This document shows positions 1 through 11,268 of a stretch of 64,000 nucleotides of DNA, in pieces. Each line of letters opens with the position of its first letter. Within the stretch, counting starts at the first letter, position 1. The stretch is from positions 744,001-808,000 of the forward strand of contig JAQSEB010000020.1 of assembly GCA_030063045.1 (NCBI GenBank), in the 5' to 3' direction. The notes under the pieces are model-generated. The model did not search any database and had not been told where the DNA came from. It worked only from the letters and a program-made list of their open reading frames with translations. This DNA is from Pratylenchus scribneri (lineage: Eukaryota > Nematoda > Chromadorea > Rhabditida > Pratylenchidae). The position numbers were made by a program, and so were the translations under genes.

Positions 1-1259
1 TTGAAATATGCCCCCCAGTTTTAACTGTTAACCCTTGCTTGGAGAGAAAGCACTAAATGTTCCATATTCATATGTTTTTAGATGCTTATGAATATTTTTT
101 CCAAATGGGCTATTTGATAGGAAATTGATAAAAATGGAGGGGCCTATTCCACTTTGTATGGACAATTCCCCATTATTAATTAATTTAGATATTAATAACT
201 TGATTTTGTTCCATTTCATTGCCTCTTGTGCCATTTTTATTGCCATTTTCGTCATCCTCATCGATCATTTGGCCATAACGTGTCCAATTCCGTGGCTGTG
301 CCGGTCCAATGAAATCGATCATGATTGACTCCACAAACTCTCGACCACTTCCATTCCCATAACGTCCTTGTAATTCGATGGCCCAAATTTCATACGGTGC
401 CAATAGATCAACCTAACAAAGAAAGTAAATTAGGTTTCATATAAGTTTTTAACTATGAAATTTGAATCTAATTGGAAACAAGACAAATTTACATCTGAAC
501 CCTTAATAACTTGTAACTTAATCCTAAAATTTCAATGATAAAGGCGCATAATAAATGATGAAGTAATCAATTTGGTTAAAAAAGATAATTAGAATGTCCC
601 AATGACTAAGTCGACCATTTTTGCTAATTTTAATTCAGCTTTATGTTAGCTCTTAGTAAATAGAATAGCTCTTCGTTTAACCCAAACGAAACTGAAATTG
701 GAAACCGGATTTTTTGACCAAAAAACGAAATCAAAGGTATTTAACAAAAAACCCAAACCTAGATCGGCTAACCAGCCAAAACTGAAAACCTCGGTTTAAA
801 ATTGACTTTGAGCTACCCTAATAATAAAATTTGAATCAATGCCGATGATTAACTTTAACTGATTTTATATCAAAAAGCTTTCCTCAATGATTAAAATGAT
901 GTATTTTGCCAGAAACTGTACAAATTTATCGTGTAAAAACCGAAATAGATTCAAATTCCCCAATGCCTTTCCAATTCAAAGCCTTTGCTCTAAATTTCAC
1001 CTGAATGTATTCATAGCTTTGACTGTCAATTTGACGCTGCGGGCACCAAGCACCGCCGCCTAATTCCTTTCGAATTCGGGCATTCGCAGGGCCCAACATT
1101 GTGGCATCAAATGTGCTACTGGCCGTCAATTGCAAATCTGCAATTTGACCAGATTCCATGCCAAGTGGTTGAGGTGTTTGACATGTGGATTCTTTTGGGA
1201 AATGGGGAAATTGGGAAATTTGTTCAGGCAAAATATTTAATTTGCCAATATTAAATTTG
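1..1259 (-). CDS. Discoidin (F5/8 type C) domain protein, discoidin-domain-receptor-like; partial, runs off left edge
   Basis: Two exons are supported. Exon 1001-1259 starts after a TTTTTCAG acceptor and exon 185(or lower)-412 after a TTAG acceptor. They join in phase across intron 413-1000 to give ...EYIQ|VDLLAPYEIWAIELQGR. The first exon carries CQTPQPLGMESGQI followed by GGGAWCP, and the second carries the ELQGRYGNGSGREF segment. That order (LGMESG..I, then GAWCP, then YEI..I.LQGR) is typical of the discoidin domain at the N terminus of DDR collagen-receptor tyrosine kinases. No kinase, stalk or membrane segment lies in the window; they would be to the left. The upstream signal-peptide exon was not found. 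The 3' boundary of the second exon is unresolved: the frame stops at 185, and a donor such as CAA|GTTATT near 195 is possible. What is seen is the discoidin fold; assignment to DDR rather than another discoidin protein is inference. Confidence 0.72.
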
Positions 1260-1708
1260 CTGAAAAATTTTCATGGCAAAAAAATTTTTTGAGACCATAT
1301 AACTTAGTTAGCCATAATTGTTTGGGATTTATGGTTAGGTTTAGGTAGGATAAGATTTAAGATTAGATTATTACTCAAGGCTGCTCGGAGCATAGAAATC
1401 TTTAAGCCTCTCTGATTTGGCAAATTATATGGCCTCTAAAAAATATTATTCGACACGTAAAGTTTCTTGTAAATTAAATGCTATATTTTTATCAAGAGAT
1501 GGATTTACCTGATGACGAATTTGAGGCCAAATATAAGAAAATGGCAAGAAATAGGAGAAAATTAATGAGTGGCATTTTTAGCTTGATAGAAGAGAATTAG
1601 CAGGAAATTGGGCAAAAATCTAAAATATAAAATTCATTTTTTTTGGTAATTTATGAATTTTTCAAGCTATAATTGAAGAAGTAAATGTAGGATAAATTAT
1701 ACTCGTTC
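1260..1708. other. Non-coding stretch upstream of the discoidin gene
   Basis: AT-rich sequence with no supported exon on either strand. The signal-peptide exon of the discoidin gene should lie here or beyond, but no convincing ATG plus hydrophobic segment plus donor was found. Confidence 0.4.
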
Positions 1709-2322
1709 ATTTGCAACCGGAAAGAGTGCAATTTAATTCTTTCCGGAAAAGTGCAACCGGAAAAAGTGCAAATTGATTCTTTCCGGAAAAGGGCAACCAG
1801 AAATAGTGCAATTTAACTCTTTCCGGAAAAGTGCAACCGGAAAGAGTGCAATTTAATTCTTTCCGGAAAATTGCAACCGGAACAACCGGAAAAGTGCAAA
1901 TTCATTCTTTCCGGAAAAAGTGCAACCGGAACAACCGGAAAAAGTGCAAATTCATTCTTTCCGGAAAAAGTGCAAATTAATTCTTTCCGGAAAAGTGCAA
2001 CCGGAAAAAGTGCAAATTCATTCTTTCCGGAAAAGGGCAACCAGAAATAGTGCAATTTAACTCTTTCCGGAAAAGTGCAACCGGAAAGAGTGCAATTTAA
2101 TTCTTTCCGGAAAATTGCAACCGGAACAACCGGAAAAGTGCAAATTCATTCTTTCCGGAAAAGTGCAACCGGAACAACCGGAAAAAGTGCAAATTCATTC
2201 TTTCCGGAAAAAGTGCAAATTAATTCTTTCCGGAAAAAGTGCAAATTCATTCTTTCCGGAAAAAGTGCAAATTAATTCTTTCCGGAAAAAGTGCAAATTA
2301 ATTCTTTCCGGAAAAAATCAAC
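1709..2322. repeat. Minisatellite of about 26 bp built on the palindrome TTCCGGAA, with higher-order structure
   Basis: Tandem units of the type GTGCAAATTAATTCTTTCCGGAAAA fill about 610 bp, with inserted CCGGAACAACCGG spacers. A block starting near 1792 reappears near 2036 with the same order of variant units, giving a higher-order period of about 244 bp. Each unit contains the self-complementary TTCCGGAA, so single strands can fold into many small hairpins. Open frames across it are a by-product of the repeat and are not annotated. Confidence 0.9.
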
Positions 2323-4231
2323 CGGAAAAGAGGTTAAAACAATATGTGAAATAATCGGCTTTTCCTCTAAAAATTCGGGTTTACTAATGGTTCAATTTCA
2401 AGTGAGATGGAAAAGTTTTTAAAAATAGAGGATGAAATAAAAATGGTTAATAAAGAAAATGTTTGCTTCAAAATTAGCGATGAACAATCGAAGGGGGAAA
2501 TTCTGCCACTTATTATTACGTTTTGTAATCTTCTCGCGGCGATCATTCAATTTGATTGCGGTGGTTGCCCATTTATGTCCATTTTCGGCCTTAAATGACC
2601 CTCCTCCATTCGCATTATTGCCGATAAAAACGATAATATTTGGTCAACGAGAAATATAGTTGGGAAAATGAGATGAAATGAGCCAACGGGGGACACCTTC
2701 GGGGGCTAAATTGGCTTCCGCAGATTGAGGAAGACAGATAGGCGAAATGGATTGGAAAAATTGGGGGAATGGGAAAATGATGTCCCCTTCTCCACCTTTA
2801 GAAGATGGTCAATTGGACTATAATATTATTTTGGGAAATATTTAAAATAGGGCGAAAAACATTGAAATGGCCAAAAATTAAGCGGTTCAATGGTTTGTCT
2901 AAACCTCCAAAATCTATACCCATTACCCACTTTTGATTATGCTTTGTTTGGGTTATTTAACCAATTCTAACTTAGTTTTGAACCATAAACCAAAAATTGG
3001 TTTAAACCGTTTAATACCCTTTAATTGTTGACCAAATCCATGACAAATTATATACCATTCAATGTATCTTAACCAGCTCTATCCAATTTTGGGTATATGG
3101 TTTGAGAATTTAGGATCCTACTTAAACCATAATAATTATTTAGCCATTTTCAATAGTTTTTGCCAAATTATATACTACCTAATAGCCAATACCCATATAA
3201 TTTTTGGTAGGAAAAATGTTTTCAAATAGAGCAGAACAGGTGTTTTCAGAGAAAGCCAAATTGTTGGAGATGGGCAAAAATGACGGATTAGATTCAAAGT
3301 GTCAAATAGCCTTTAGGACAAATCTATTGTGTCCATCGGTGATTGAAAAAAACATTTGCCCATAGAAATTGGCTGAAGAAGCCAAAGAAGAATGGGGCCT
3401 AGTCCAAAAATAGTCTGGTGGGAAAGGCGGTAAAGCTTTGAAAAAAGGTCAAAAATAGCCTTATAGGCAATTTTATTTATTTTCCGCCCTTTGACTTGAA
3501 AAATGAATGTGAATTTCCTCTTTTGGCCCTAGAAGATTGGCTTTGTGGGAATTGGCCTTCAGTGCCGGCATTTCTTCTTTAAGGAAGCATTTTGTGACCA
3601 GTCAAGGGGAAGGGAGAGGAATTGAGTGGGTTGGATGGATTTGGGTTTTTGCCCTGTCCACGTTCCCAAGGGAATATTCCCAATCCTCCATGTCTATATA
3701 TTTGTTATATTTGGATTGGTCATTTTCCACATTGGCTCTTTGCCCCAAAAACAATTCAAAACTTGAAGTTGATGGCATTTTATGGATGGATACTACTAAA
3801 TTCCGGCAATTTTAATAAATAATTTACTGAAAAGTATGAATGAATGAATTTATGCCAAAAAAAATACAGTTTGGATGAGCTTTAAAAAATATTCCAATAT
3901 TAAAACTTGAGATTAAAAAGCATTAAATCCCTTTGTATAAAGGTGTATATAGTTTGCGGTAAATTCCGCTAAAATTTTTGAATTACATGATATAACACGG
4001 AATTAAACCGGAGAATGTCATGCTGACAATGATGAGTGATCAATTTTAATTATTGTTAATATTGAGCATGTTTTGATATATATATATAAATTTTTTAGGA
4101 ATTTTTGTTAGTATTAAATTTTGTCTATTCCGAAAATTAAAATTTTTCTCCATTACATCAATGAATAATCGTTCAAAAAAGCATTTAAAGAATATTTCTT
4201 CATTTTAGCAATATATCATATTAAATATTAA
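2323..4231. other. Non-coding stretch between minisatellite and the ENY2 gene
   Basis: Holds one family A element (about 2880-3160) and a short fragment resembling the centre of family B (about 2345-2395). The remainder, including a slightly GC-richer part at 3530-3800, shows no exon with good splice sites. A candidate leader splice acceptor (CATTTTAG) ends at 4208, just before the ENY2 start. Confidence 0.5.
2880..3160 (+). repeat. Family A dispersed element, one core unit, intergenic
   Basis: Starts with GCGGTTCAATGGTTTGTC and runs through TTTAAACCGTTTAATACCC, TTGACCAAATCCATGAC and CCATTCAATG to TTAAACCATAATAATTA. The same order of blocks is found in a dozen other places in this window. 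Orientation here is called forward. Confidence 0.8.
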
Positions 4232-5238
4232 ATGGCAGCCTCGTTGACAAATCCGTTGAAGAAAATACAAAGTAAAGAAGAATTGGAGCAGGAATTTTTG
4301 GAGAGCGGGGAACGGGGTATGCAAACCGATTTTTATTAAAAATATTTGGTCCATTATTTACAGATAGAATTGAGGAAATTGTGACTCGTCGATTGCAGGA
4401 ATCGGGTTGGACAAAACGGGTGGAGGAAATGTGCAAAGAATATATTGGGAAGAAGGTTTGTTTTGCGGATAATTTAGTGTAAAAATTTTAATTTTTGAGT
4501 TTGGACTAAAAATAAATGAATTTCCAACAATTTTGAACATTAAATAATTATTTGTTTCTGATGTGATGGGATATGAACGCAATACCTTCAAATTATGATT
4601 AAAAATTATTCTTTAATATTTTACGTTTACCTAATTCTGAAGAATTCGGATCAAAAAAAAAATGCAACAATTTTTAGGGCGTTAAAATTTATTTTTTATT
4701 TATTATAGGAATTCGAACCCAAGACCCAACCGACCCTCAAAAATTATCCAATATCAACAGAATTATTTACTTATTAGAAGAACAATATTGAAAAAATATT
4801 TCTAAAGATATTTCTGTAGAATTGAACCAAAAATAAATAAAATTCCGACATTTTTGAGCATTAAAAAATAATTGACTCTGGTGGAAATCAATTCAAAACT
4901 TATCAAACTTAACTTTTTGTAGAGTTTCTAATTTCTATCATATAATAGAAATAAAAATATTCCACTGAAGAATTCGCATAAAACTAAGAAATAAAAATAT
5001 TTAGAAATATTTTATTATTTTTTCCAAAAGGGTTGTGAACGTGTTGAACTCCAAAGCATGGTGGACGAATTGAAGGACACTTCACGGCGAATTGTTCCTG
5101 ACGGAGTGAAAAGGTTTGAATTTTAAGAATAATTTTACAAAATATTTGAACACAAAAAATTTCAGGGAATTAATGCAATTGATTCAGGAATTTGTGAACA
5201 GTCGAACGGTGGCTGAGGAACCCGCGGATGATGCTTAA
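4232..5238 (+). CDS. eny2: ENY2/Sus1 homologue (SAGA deubiquitinase and TREX-2 mRNA export subunit)
   Basis: Exons 4232-4316, 4364-4455, 5031-5113 and 5166-5238 join in phase to a 110-residue protein, close to the usual size of about 100. The order ELEQEFLESGERDRIEEI, LQESGWTKRVEEMCKEYI, RRIVPDGVKRELMQLIQEF follows the five-helix ENY2 pattern (ESGERERLKELLR, ECGWKDQL..HCKE, ALVPDSVKKELL). ENY2 is a small adaptor of the SAGA histone H2B deubiquitinase module and of the nuclear-pore TREX-2 complex; that role is family knowledge. A TTTTAG acceptor at 4207-4208 lies 23 bp before the ATG and could receive a spliced leader. AATAAA-type signals follow near 5285-5300. The next gene starts only 152 bp downstream on the same strand. 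Confidence 0.93.
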
Positions 5239-5390
5239 ATATATTTGAACAATTTTTACATTTTTACAAAACATTTTCATTTAAAATAAAAGTGAATAAA
5301 TATTCTTTTAAATGTTAAAAAAAATATGTACAAAATCAATTCATATTTTTCTGTCATTTACAAATTAAATTATTTAAAAAAAAGCAGAAA

Positions 5391-6911
5391 ATGAAATTAA
5401 TTTCTCCAATTGTTCGCATTTTGTCGAGCAGGGCGGCCATCAAAAGCGGCTATTCCTTTCGTCAATTTGCCGCAACTTCGGACAATTCCAATATTCAATT
5501 GAATGAACAAAAAAGTGGAACAGAAGAGGAGGAGCCATGGAAGAATCCATACAAACAAGTTTTGCCGGAAAAAGGTTTCAAAAGCAATTAGGGAAAATTA
5601 TTTATTATTTACAAAAAATTATCATTTATTTAATAATTCAATTTTCAAATTAAATGCTAAAGGTTTAAGAAAATTAATTTATTACAAAAATGATCAAAAT
5701 TTTATAGACAATTTTTCCAAAATTTTTTACTTTAAAATTCCATCAAATTAAAATATTAATTACACAACAATCCACCTACCTCTCACCATCAATACAGCAA
5801 CCTACAGTGAATACAGAGAAGTGGACGTGAATTGGGAATATGTTCGCCGGCTGTTGCCGCGCAAAATCATCCCCGAAGTGAGCAAACCCGAAGGAACGGT
5901 TACGCCCAGTGGATGGAGGGCACCAAAAGGTAAGCAAGCATTTTTGATTGTTTTTTTATAACATTTTAATATAAAATTTAGAAAGAAAAAAAAAGCTGAA
6001 ATTTTAAAAAATAAATTTTTATTTTTCTCATTTTTATGGCATTTAATTTAAGAAAAAAAAAACCAAAAATGAGATTTTCAAAAAAAAATCATCAATTATT
6101 TATTAATTAATTTTATAATTTTTCCACGCATAGCAATTCCACCGGATTCGGCCTACTACATTCGACGGGGCGTGGACAACATGCCGGAATTGTTTTTGGA
6201 ACGACGCCGCGACCGGCTGAACCCAAAAACAATGGAATTTGAATATGTGGAATTGGTCACTTTAAAAAACATTCATGGCGATATTTTTGTAATTTTAGAA
6301 TTAAATTAATTTTTTTTATGCATTTTTCAGGCCTGTGAACGCGATTTACGCGAATATGTTGAAAAGCATTTGGGTAAGTTTAAAATAAATTAATTTTCCA
6401 TATCAAAATAAATAGATTAAAAATTCAACTAATCGATTTTTGGATTTATAATAAAAATTTTTATTTTTAAACTAAATTTTGACAAATAAATTAAATAATA
6501 AAAATTAAACATTAATTGAAATTTCGATTTTTTCTGCTGAATTGTTTGTTCAAGGATCCTCGATTTAATTTTTTCGAATTATTTTTCAAATTTTTAACAA
6601 ATGAAAAATAGTAAAACTTAAAATGCATTTTTCTCAAAACAATCATATGAAAATCGTTTTTTTAATAATTTAAATCTGAATGCAAAAATTAATTTTTAAT
6701 CCAATTTTTAGGATACTTTAATTATTATTCAAACTTTTGACATAAATATGAAATTTAATTTAAAATCCAATTTTCATGTTTTTTAGGCCATCCAGTGGCA
6801 ACCCATGTGGACGAGCTGAAAGGACTGATCAAAGTGAAGGGTGCCGACCGAACGCTGATTGAACAATTCGTTTACGATTTTGAATCCGGCTTTACGCTTT
6901 GTCCGAATTGA
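5391..6911 (+). CDS. mrpl-49: Mitochondrial ribosomal protein mL49 (MRPL49)
   Basis: Five exons (5391-5574, 5798-5929, 6134-6288, 6331-6373, 6787-6911) encode 212 residues. The first 30 or so residues are basic, Ser/Arg-rich and lack acids, as expected for a mitochondrial import signal. The body matches the mL49 signature in order: WEYVRRLLPRKIIPE, PSGWRAP, IPPDSAYYIRRGVDNMPE, IHGDIFACERDLREYVEKHLG, VDELKGLIKVKG. mL49 is a structural protein of the large mitoribosomal subunit and belongs to the SUI1-like fold group. A weak AAGCAG acceptor sits 3 bp upstream of the ATG, compatible with leader splicing inside an operon with ENY2. An A/T-rich short repeat of AATAAA-containing units follows the stop. 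Confidence 0.93.
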
Positions 6912-6984
6912 AGGAATATAATAACAAAAATTAGAATACATTTTTTTGTTATTTTATTTACAAATTAAAATTCAATTTTTATTT

Positions 6985-7070
6985 TAAAAAATAAATAAAA
7001 TAAATTCACAATAAAAAATAAATTTACAATAAAAAATAAATTCACAATAAAAAATAAATTCACAATTCGG
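6985..7070. repeat. Short AT-rich tandem repeat carrying multiple AATAAA hexamers between convergent genes
   Basis: Units of the type CACAATAAAAAATAAATT are repeated in the 148-bp gap between mL49 (+) and the RYBP homologue (-). AATAAA and near matches are plentiful on the plus strand, so the block probably contributes the mL49 polyadenylation signal. Confidence 0.6.
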
Positions 7071-9366
7071 GCATATTTAAATTATTGTCATCATTATTGG
7101 TTGGAATTTGGGGATTGGGATTTAATGTTGGCGTGGAAATTGCACTTGTTTTCCCTCCTCCTTCCTTTTCCTTGCCATTTTCCTTCTCTTTTTCCTTTGC
7201 CGCATTCGCCGAACCTTTTTTCCTCCCCCGAGGCGATATCCTCGGTTTATATTCGATGATTGTGTAGTTTCGTCCATCCACACTGATCACCGTCTTTTTT
7301 GCTGAACTTCGAACCACCAGCGCATCACGGAATGGAATTGGCCGCCTTTTTAGGATGGACGATGATGTTTTGGTAATGGGGGAAGGCGAAGAAGTGGCCA
7401 ATTGGATGGGCGGCGATTTTTGGCGATTGACTGTGGAAATATAGTAAGGGGAATTGAACAAGCAAAATTATATTTTATTTTAATCAAAATGAAATTCACA
7501 TTCCACCATAATTAGTTTATTAGTTTGAAAAAAATATTCCGAAAAACATTTGAAATTGCCGAAAACCTAAACGGTTCAGAACTATTAACTATATCCTACA
7601 CCTTCTAAACCTTATACCGAAAGATCTCTTCAAGACGCATTATTTTATAATGTTTTGAACCATTAAACCTAAATTGGTTTAAACCGTTTAATACTCTTTA
7701 ATTGTTGACCAAACCAAAATTGGTTTAAACCGTTTAATACCCTTTAATTGTTGACCAAACCAAAATTGGTTTAAACCGTTTAATACCCTTTAATTGTTGA
7801 CCAAACCAAAATTGGTTTAAACCGTTTAATTTTAATACCCGTTAATTGTTGACCAAACCAAAATTGGTTTAAACCGTTTAATACCCTTTAATTGTTGACC
7901 AAACCAAAATAGGTTTAAACCGTTTAATACTTTAATTGTTGACCAAACCAAAATTGGTTTAAACCGTTTAATACCCTTTAATTGTTGACCAAACCAAAAT
8001 TGGTTTAAACCGTTTAATACCCCTCTTTAATTGTTGACCAAACCATGACAAATTATAAACCATTCAATGCGTCTTGCCTAGCTCTATCCAATTTTGGGTA
8101 TGGTTTATGAATGTAGGACAAACCCTTCTTTAAACCATTATAATTATTTTGTCATTTTTTCGGTTTTCAATGATTTTCGATAAAATAAATATTCAAATTT
8201 ATTTTTACCTGCCGTTGGTGTTGCCATCATTGATTTGTTGCCAAAATTTATTGCCGTCGATGTTGGAGTGGTTGGCATTGGGGTGGAAGCGGCCGATGAA
8301 AATGATGAAGGTGGAATTGTTGTGACCGGCGGTGTGCCAGTGCCACCAGAAGAAGGCGATGCAAACAAATCAGGTGAATTCCTCGCTTCCGAATTGGTTC
8401 TTTGTTTCCTTAAAAATTAACAATTTAATATATTCTAAAATTGAAAAACTTTTGCTGTTTCATTTCTACTTCCACGGCCATTTTTTGCACCAGCGTTTGT
8501 TGCTGAACGACGGTGGGATTGAGTCGGGGTTTACGAGTGGAAGTGCCTTTTCTCGTATCGCATATTGAACATTTGAATGCCTCGTATTTGTTACGGAATG
8601 TGCAAACTTAAAAACATAAAACATTTCTCTATTTGATTGAATAAGATTAATAATTAATTTATTCGCCTAAATAATTATAATGGTATTATAAGTAGGGGTT
8701 TATCCTATATTCCCAAACCAAAATATATCCAAAATTGGATATAGTAGCTGGTCAAAAACACATGAATGGTATATAATTTGTCATGGTTTGGTCAACAATT
8801 AAAGGGTATTAAACGGTTTAAACCAATTTTGGTTTGGTCAACAATTAAAGGGTATTAAACGGTTTAAACCAATTTTGGTTTGGTCAACAATTAAAGGGTA
8901 TTAAACGGTTTAAACCCAATTTTGGTTTGGTCAACAATTAAAGGGTATTAAACGGTTTAAACCTATTTTGATTTGGTCAACAATTAAAGGGTATTAAATG
9001 ATTTAAGGTTTAATGGTTCAAAACTAAGTTGAATTGGTTAAACCTCAAGCCAAAATATAATCAAATAATTCGTCTTGACGAGATCTATTAATTGGGTATA
9101 AAGGTTAATGGATCTAGGATAAAAAATTGAACCAGTATGAACGAAAAATTAAATATTTTCTCAGTTAATTAAATTTAAAAACCTGTGCATTCCCAACTGC
9201 CCGGTTCAAATTCATCGCCATCATCCGCATTGTCTCGGATTGTTGCATTGCTTGTGCCACTCTCGTTGTCATCACTGTTGCTATTGTTGGAATTATTTGC
9301 GGCATTGGTCGATGATGTACAGCCAGAAGCAGTTTTTCGATTCTTTTTGCCGCTATTAGAAGACAT
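7060..9366 (-). CDS. rybp: RYBP/YAF2 homologue (RING1- and YY1-binding protein, non-canonical PRC1 subunit)
   Basis: Four exons on the minus strand (9366-9183, 8606-8450, 8408-8209, 7430-7060) encode 303 residues. After a Ser/Asn/Asp-rich N terminus comes a RanBP2/NZF zinc finger at about residues 58-77 (W-E-C-x2-C-x10-C-x2-C, ending AFKCSICD), followed directly by [14 protein letters not shown], the hallmark of RYBP and YAF2. In those proteins the finger binds ubiquitin, including H2AK119ub. A Pro/Thr/Ser-rich linker leads to [19 protein letters not shown] (about 226-244), matching the beta-hairpin segment that RYBP uses to bind RING1. The C terminus is Lys/Glu-rich and then Asn/Pro-rich. 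Introns 1 and 3 each carry a family A element in opposite orientation (see findings). Confidence 0.92.
7561..8150 (+). repeat. Family A element, forward, about 8 core units, in RYBP intron 3
   Basis: The 46-bp core (TTGGTTTAAACCGTTTAATA followed by CCCTTTAATTGTTGACC and AAACCAAAA) is tandemly repeated about eight times between the flanks seen in single-core copies elsewhere. The right end is TTAAACCATTATAATTA. Units differ by a few bases and small indels. Confidence 0.9.
8683..9122 (-). repeat. Family A element, reverse, about 5 core units, in RYBP intron 1
   Basis: The same blocks as the intron 3 copy appear in reverse complement: TAATTATAATGGTAT, then ATTGGATATAG, then repeated AAAGGGTATTAAACGGTTTA. 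Because both copies lie in one transcription unit, their transcripts are complementary. Confidence 0.9.
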
Positions 9367-10974
9367 TGTTGCTTTAAAAAAAAAAAGATATATTGGTATT
9401 TTTAAATTAAATTAAAATAAAAGAGAATAATCAGTCCTTGTTGCTTATTTTATTGAAGTAAATACTTTTTTAATGGGAAGATTGGGATGGAAAGCGTACT
9501 ACAAAAAATTAAAGCTAAGTGGCGCCCAGATTCACCATTGTTATTAATTAAATTAAAAAATACCTCGTAATTTGTTAAAATGAAAATCAGAATCAATTCA
9601 TAAAATATTTTTTCTCAGATATAATTCGTTGGAATGGAAATTGAAAAAAATGTTAAAAAATAAAAAGTACAAAAAAAAAACAAAATCGGAAATAGGAAAA
9701 CAACAAAAAATTTTTGCCTTGAATTTGAGCAAATTTTGCTCAAAAATTGGAAGCATTTTGAAGAAGAAAAACTTGGCAAGAGGGCGCCAAAAGGCATTGG
9801 AGGGAAAGCCCGAATTGCGGCGAGGAATATTGTGAAAAAATAATTGATTGAATGAATTGAAATATTATATTTGTTGATGAATGATACTTTTGCCTGCTTT
9901 TTTAGTTGACAATGGCTTTTTTTCATTGTATTTAAAATTAATTCAAAAATAAACTGATTATTGAATATAATGAATGGATTCCATTTGATTTTAAGCTTTC
10001 ATTTTTATGTAAATATTTATTTATTGCTTACCAGCAAACAAATTAAATATGCCTTATTGAATGAAATTTACTGGAAAATTCCATTTTTATACTACAAGTA
10101 TCATGCATTGATATTAAAAAAGAATGTCAATGTATTCATTTTTAAGTTGGATTGTTTTTGTGCAAGGACAATATGCCTATTTTCTAAATGGAATAGTTGT
10201 AAATGGTGATTAGGCCTTAGGCGGATGAAATAATTTGAGAAATTTAGTTCCCAAAAAACCGAACCAAGAACCATTGTTTTTCGATCCAATTACTACTGGA
10301 TATCATTTTTATTTTCATATTTCCATTTACTATTCCATTTTGAATTCACTGTGATATGATGATTGAGTGAGGGAAAAAGGACTCCGCACGGAAATTGGAT
10401 GGTTCAACGGCGACCGACAATTTTTGGCTCCATCCATACAAAATTGGTTATGTTTGCGCGCTTATTACCCATTCCATTCTCTCCCATACCGTTATTTGTG
10501 TGCCCTTCACCCATTCCATCCATTTTTATTTATTTATAATTATGATTGAGGGTGCGCGAAAGGGGCCGATGGTGGATCGACTGATGGAATTTTGGGGAGG
10601 GAATTGTGATGAAGGAAAATTGTGCGCGCGACAAACAATTCACACACAGAGCAGTGTAGAGGGCCAATTGTTTGGATGTGAATTGTGAATAAAGGGTCCA
10701 GGAGCCAACATTGCAGAGGCCGCGGGAATTGGCCTTCGTCATTTGAACTGGCGACAAAACGGAATTGTTATTATTGGCCTCATAGTTACTCCAATAAATC
10801 GATCAGAATCATTTCCGTGAGTATATCCTATCCAGATAAAATGGATAAAAAATATGTTGATGGCTCACAGGCAATTGGCGCGGCATTTTTACTATTTTAA
10901 TTGACTCATTTTAAAGGTATTCATTTGCCGTAGAGAACGTTTCAGCTTTCATCAGTCCACCATTTCAATACTGG

Positions 10975-11268
10975 GCCATTCTTTTGGTCATAGCTTAGAG
11001 TGAAAATGACCAATTTTGTATTTAAACCTAAAAAAATGTCCTCTAAAATTTTGCCTTTTTAAATTTTATGACATCCTTTAAAATATTATAGGTCTTCGAA
11101 TGTACTAAACCCGAATTTTTGAAGAAAAACCGCTTATTTTACAAATTATATTTTAAATTTCACTTTGCCACTTTTTTAAAGGACATTTAGGGCTTTAAAA
11201 TTGCATATCGCCTTCAATTCCTTGTTGAGATATGACCAAAATAACGGGCCCGTGTACCTTGTCATATT
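10975..11268. mobile_element. Foldback (MITE-like) family B, copy 1
   Basis: Left arm: CCATTCTTTTGGTCATAGCTT, then a segment diverged from the family. Right arm: ACATTTAGGGCTTTAAAATTG, then GCATATCGCCTTC, TTGTTGAGATATGACCAAAA. The arms are roughly inverted copies and the centre carries the ACCGCTTATTTTACAAA block. No coding sequence inside. Confidence 0.7.

Noticed and set aside
1813..2354. Several open frames rich in FRKSATGTTG-like repeats
   Set aside because: Produced by the TTCCGGAA minisatellite; they shift frame between units and have no gene context.
3537..3815. Open frame of 92 codons
   Set aside because: No donor or acceptor of quality, no recognisable domain, overlapping alternative frame of similar quality.
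7561..8150. CRISPR-like array (regular repeats)
   Set aside because: Repeats are contiguous 46-bp units without unique spacers, in a eukaryotic intron.
9629..9835. Lysine-rich short frame ending ALEGKPELRRGIL, faintly like the start of a mitochondrial S12 protein
   Set aside because: Similarity is limited to a handful of residues, no downstream exon with the S12 core was found, and the composition follows an A-rich stretch.
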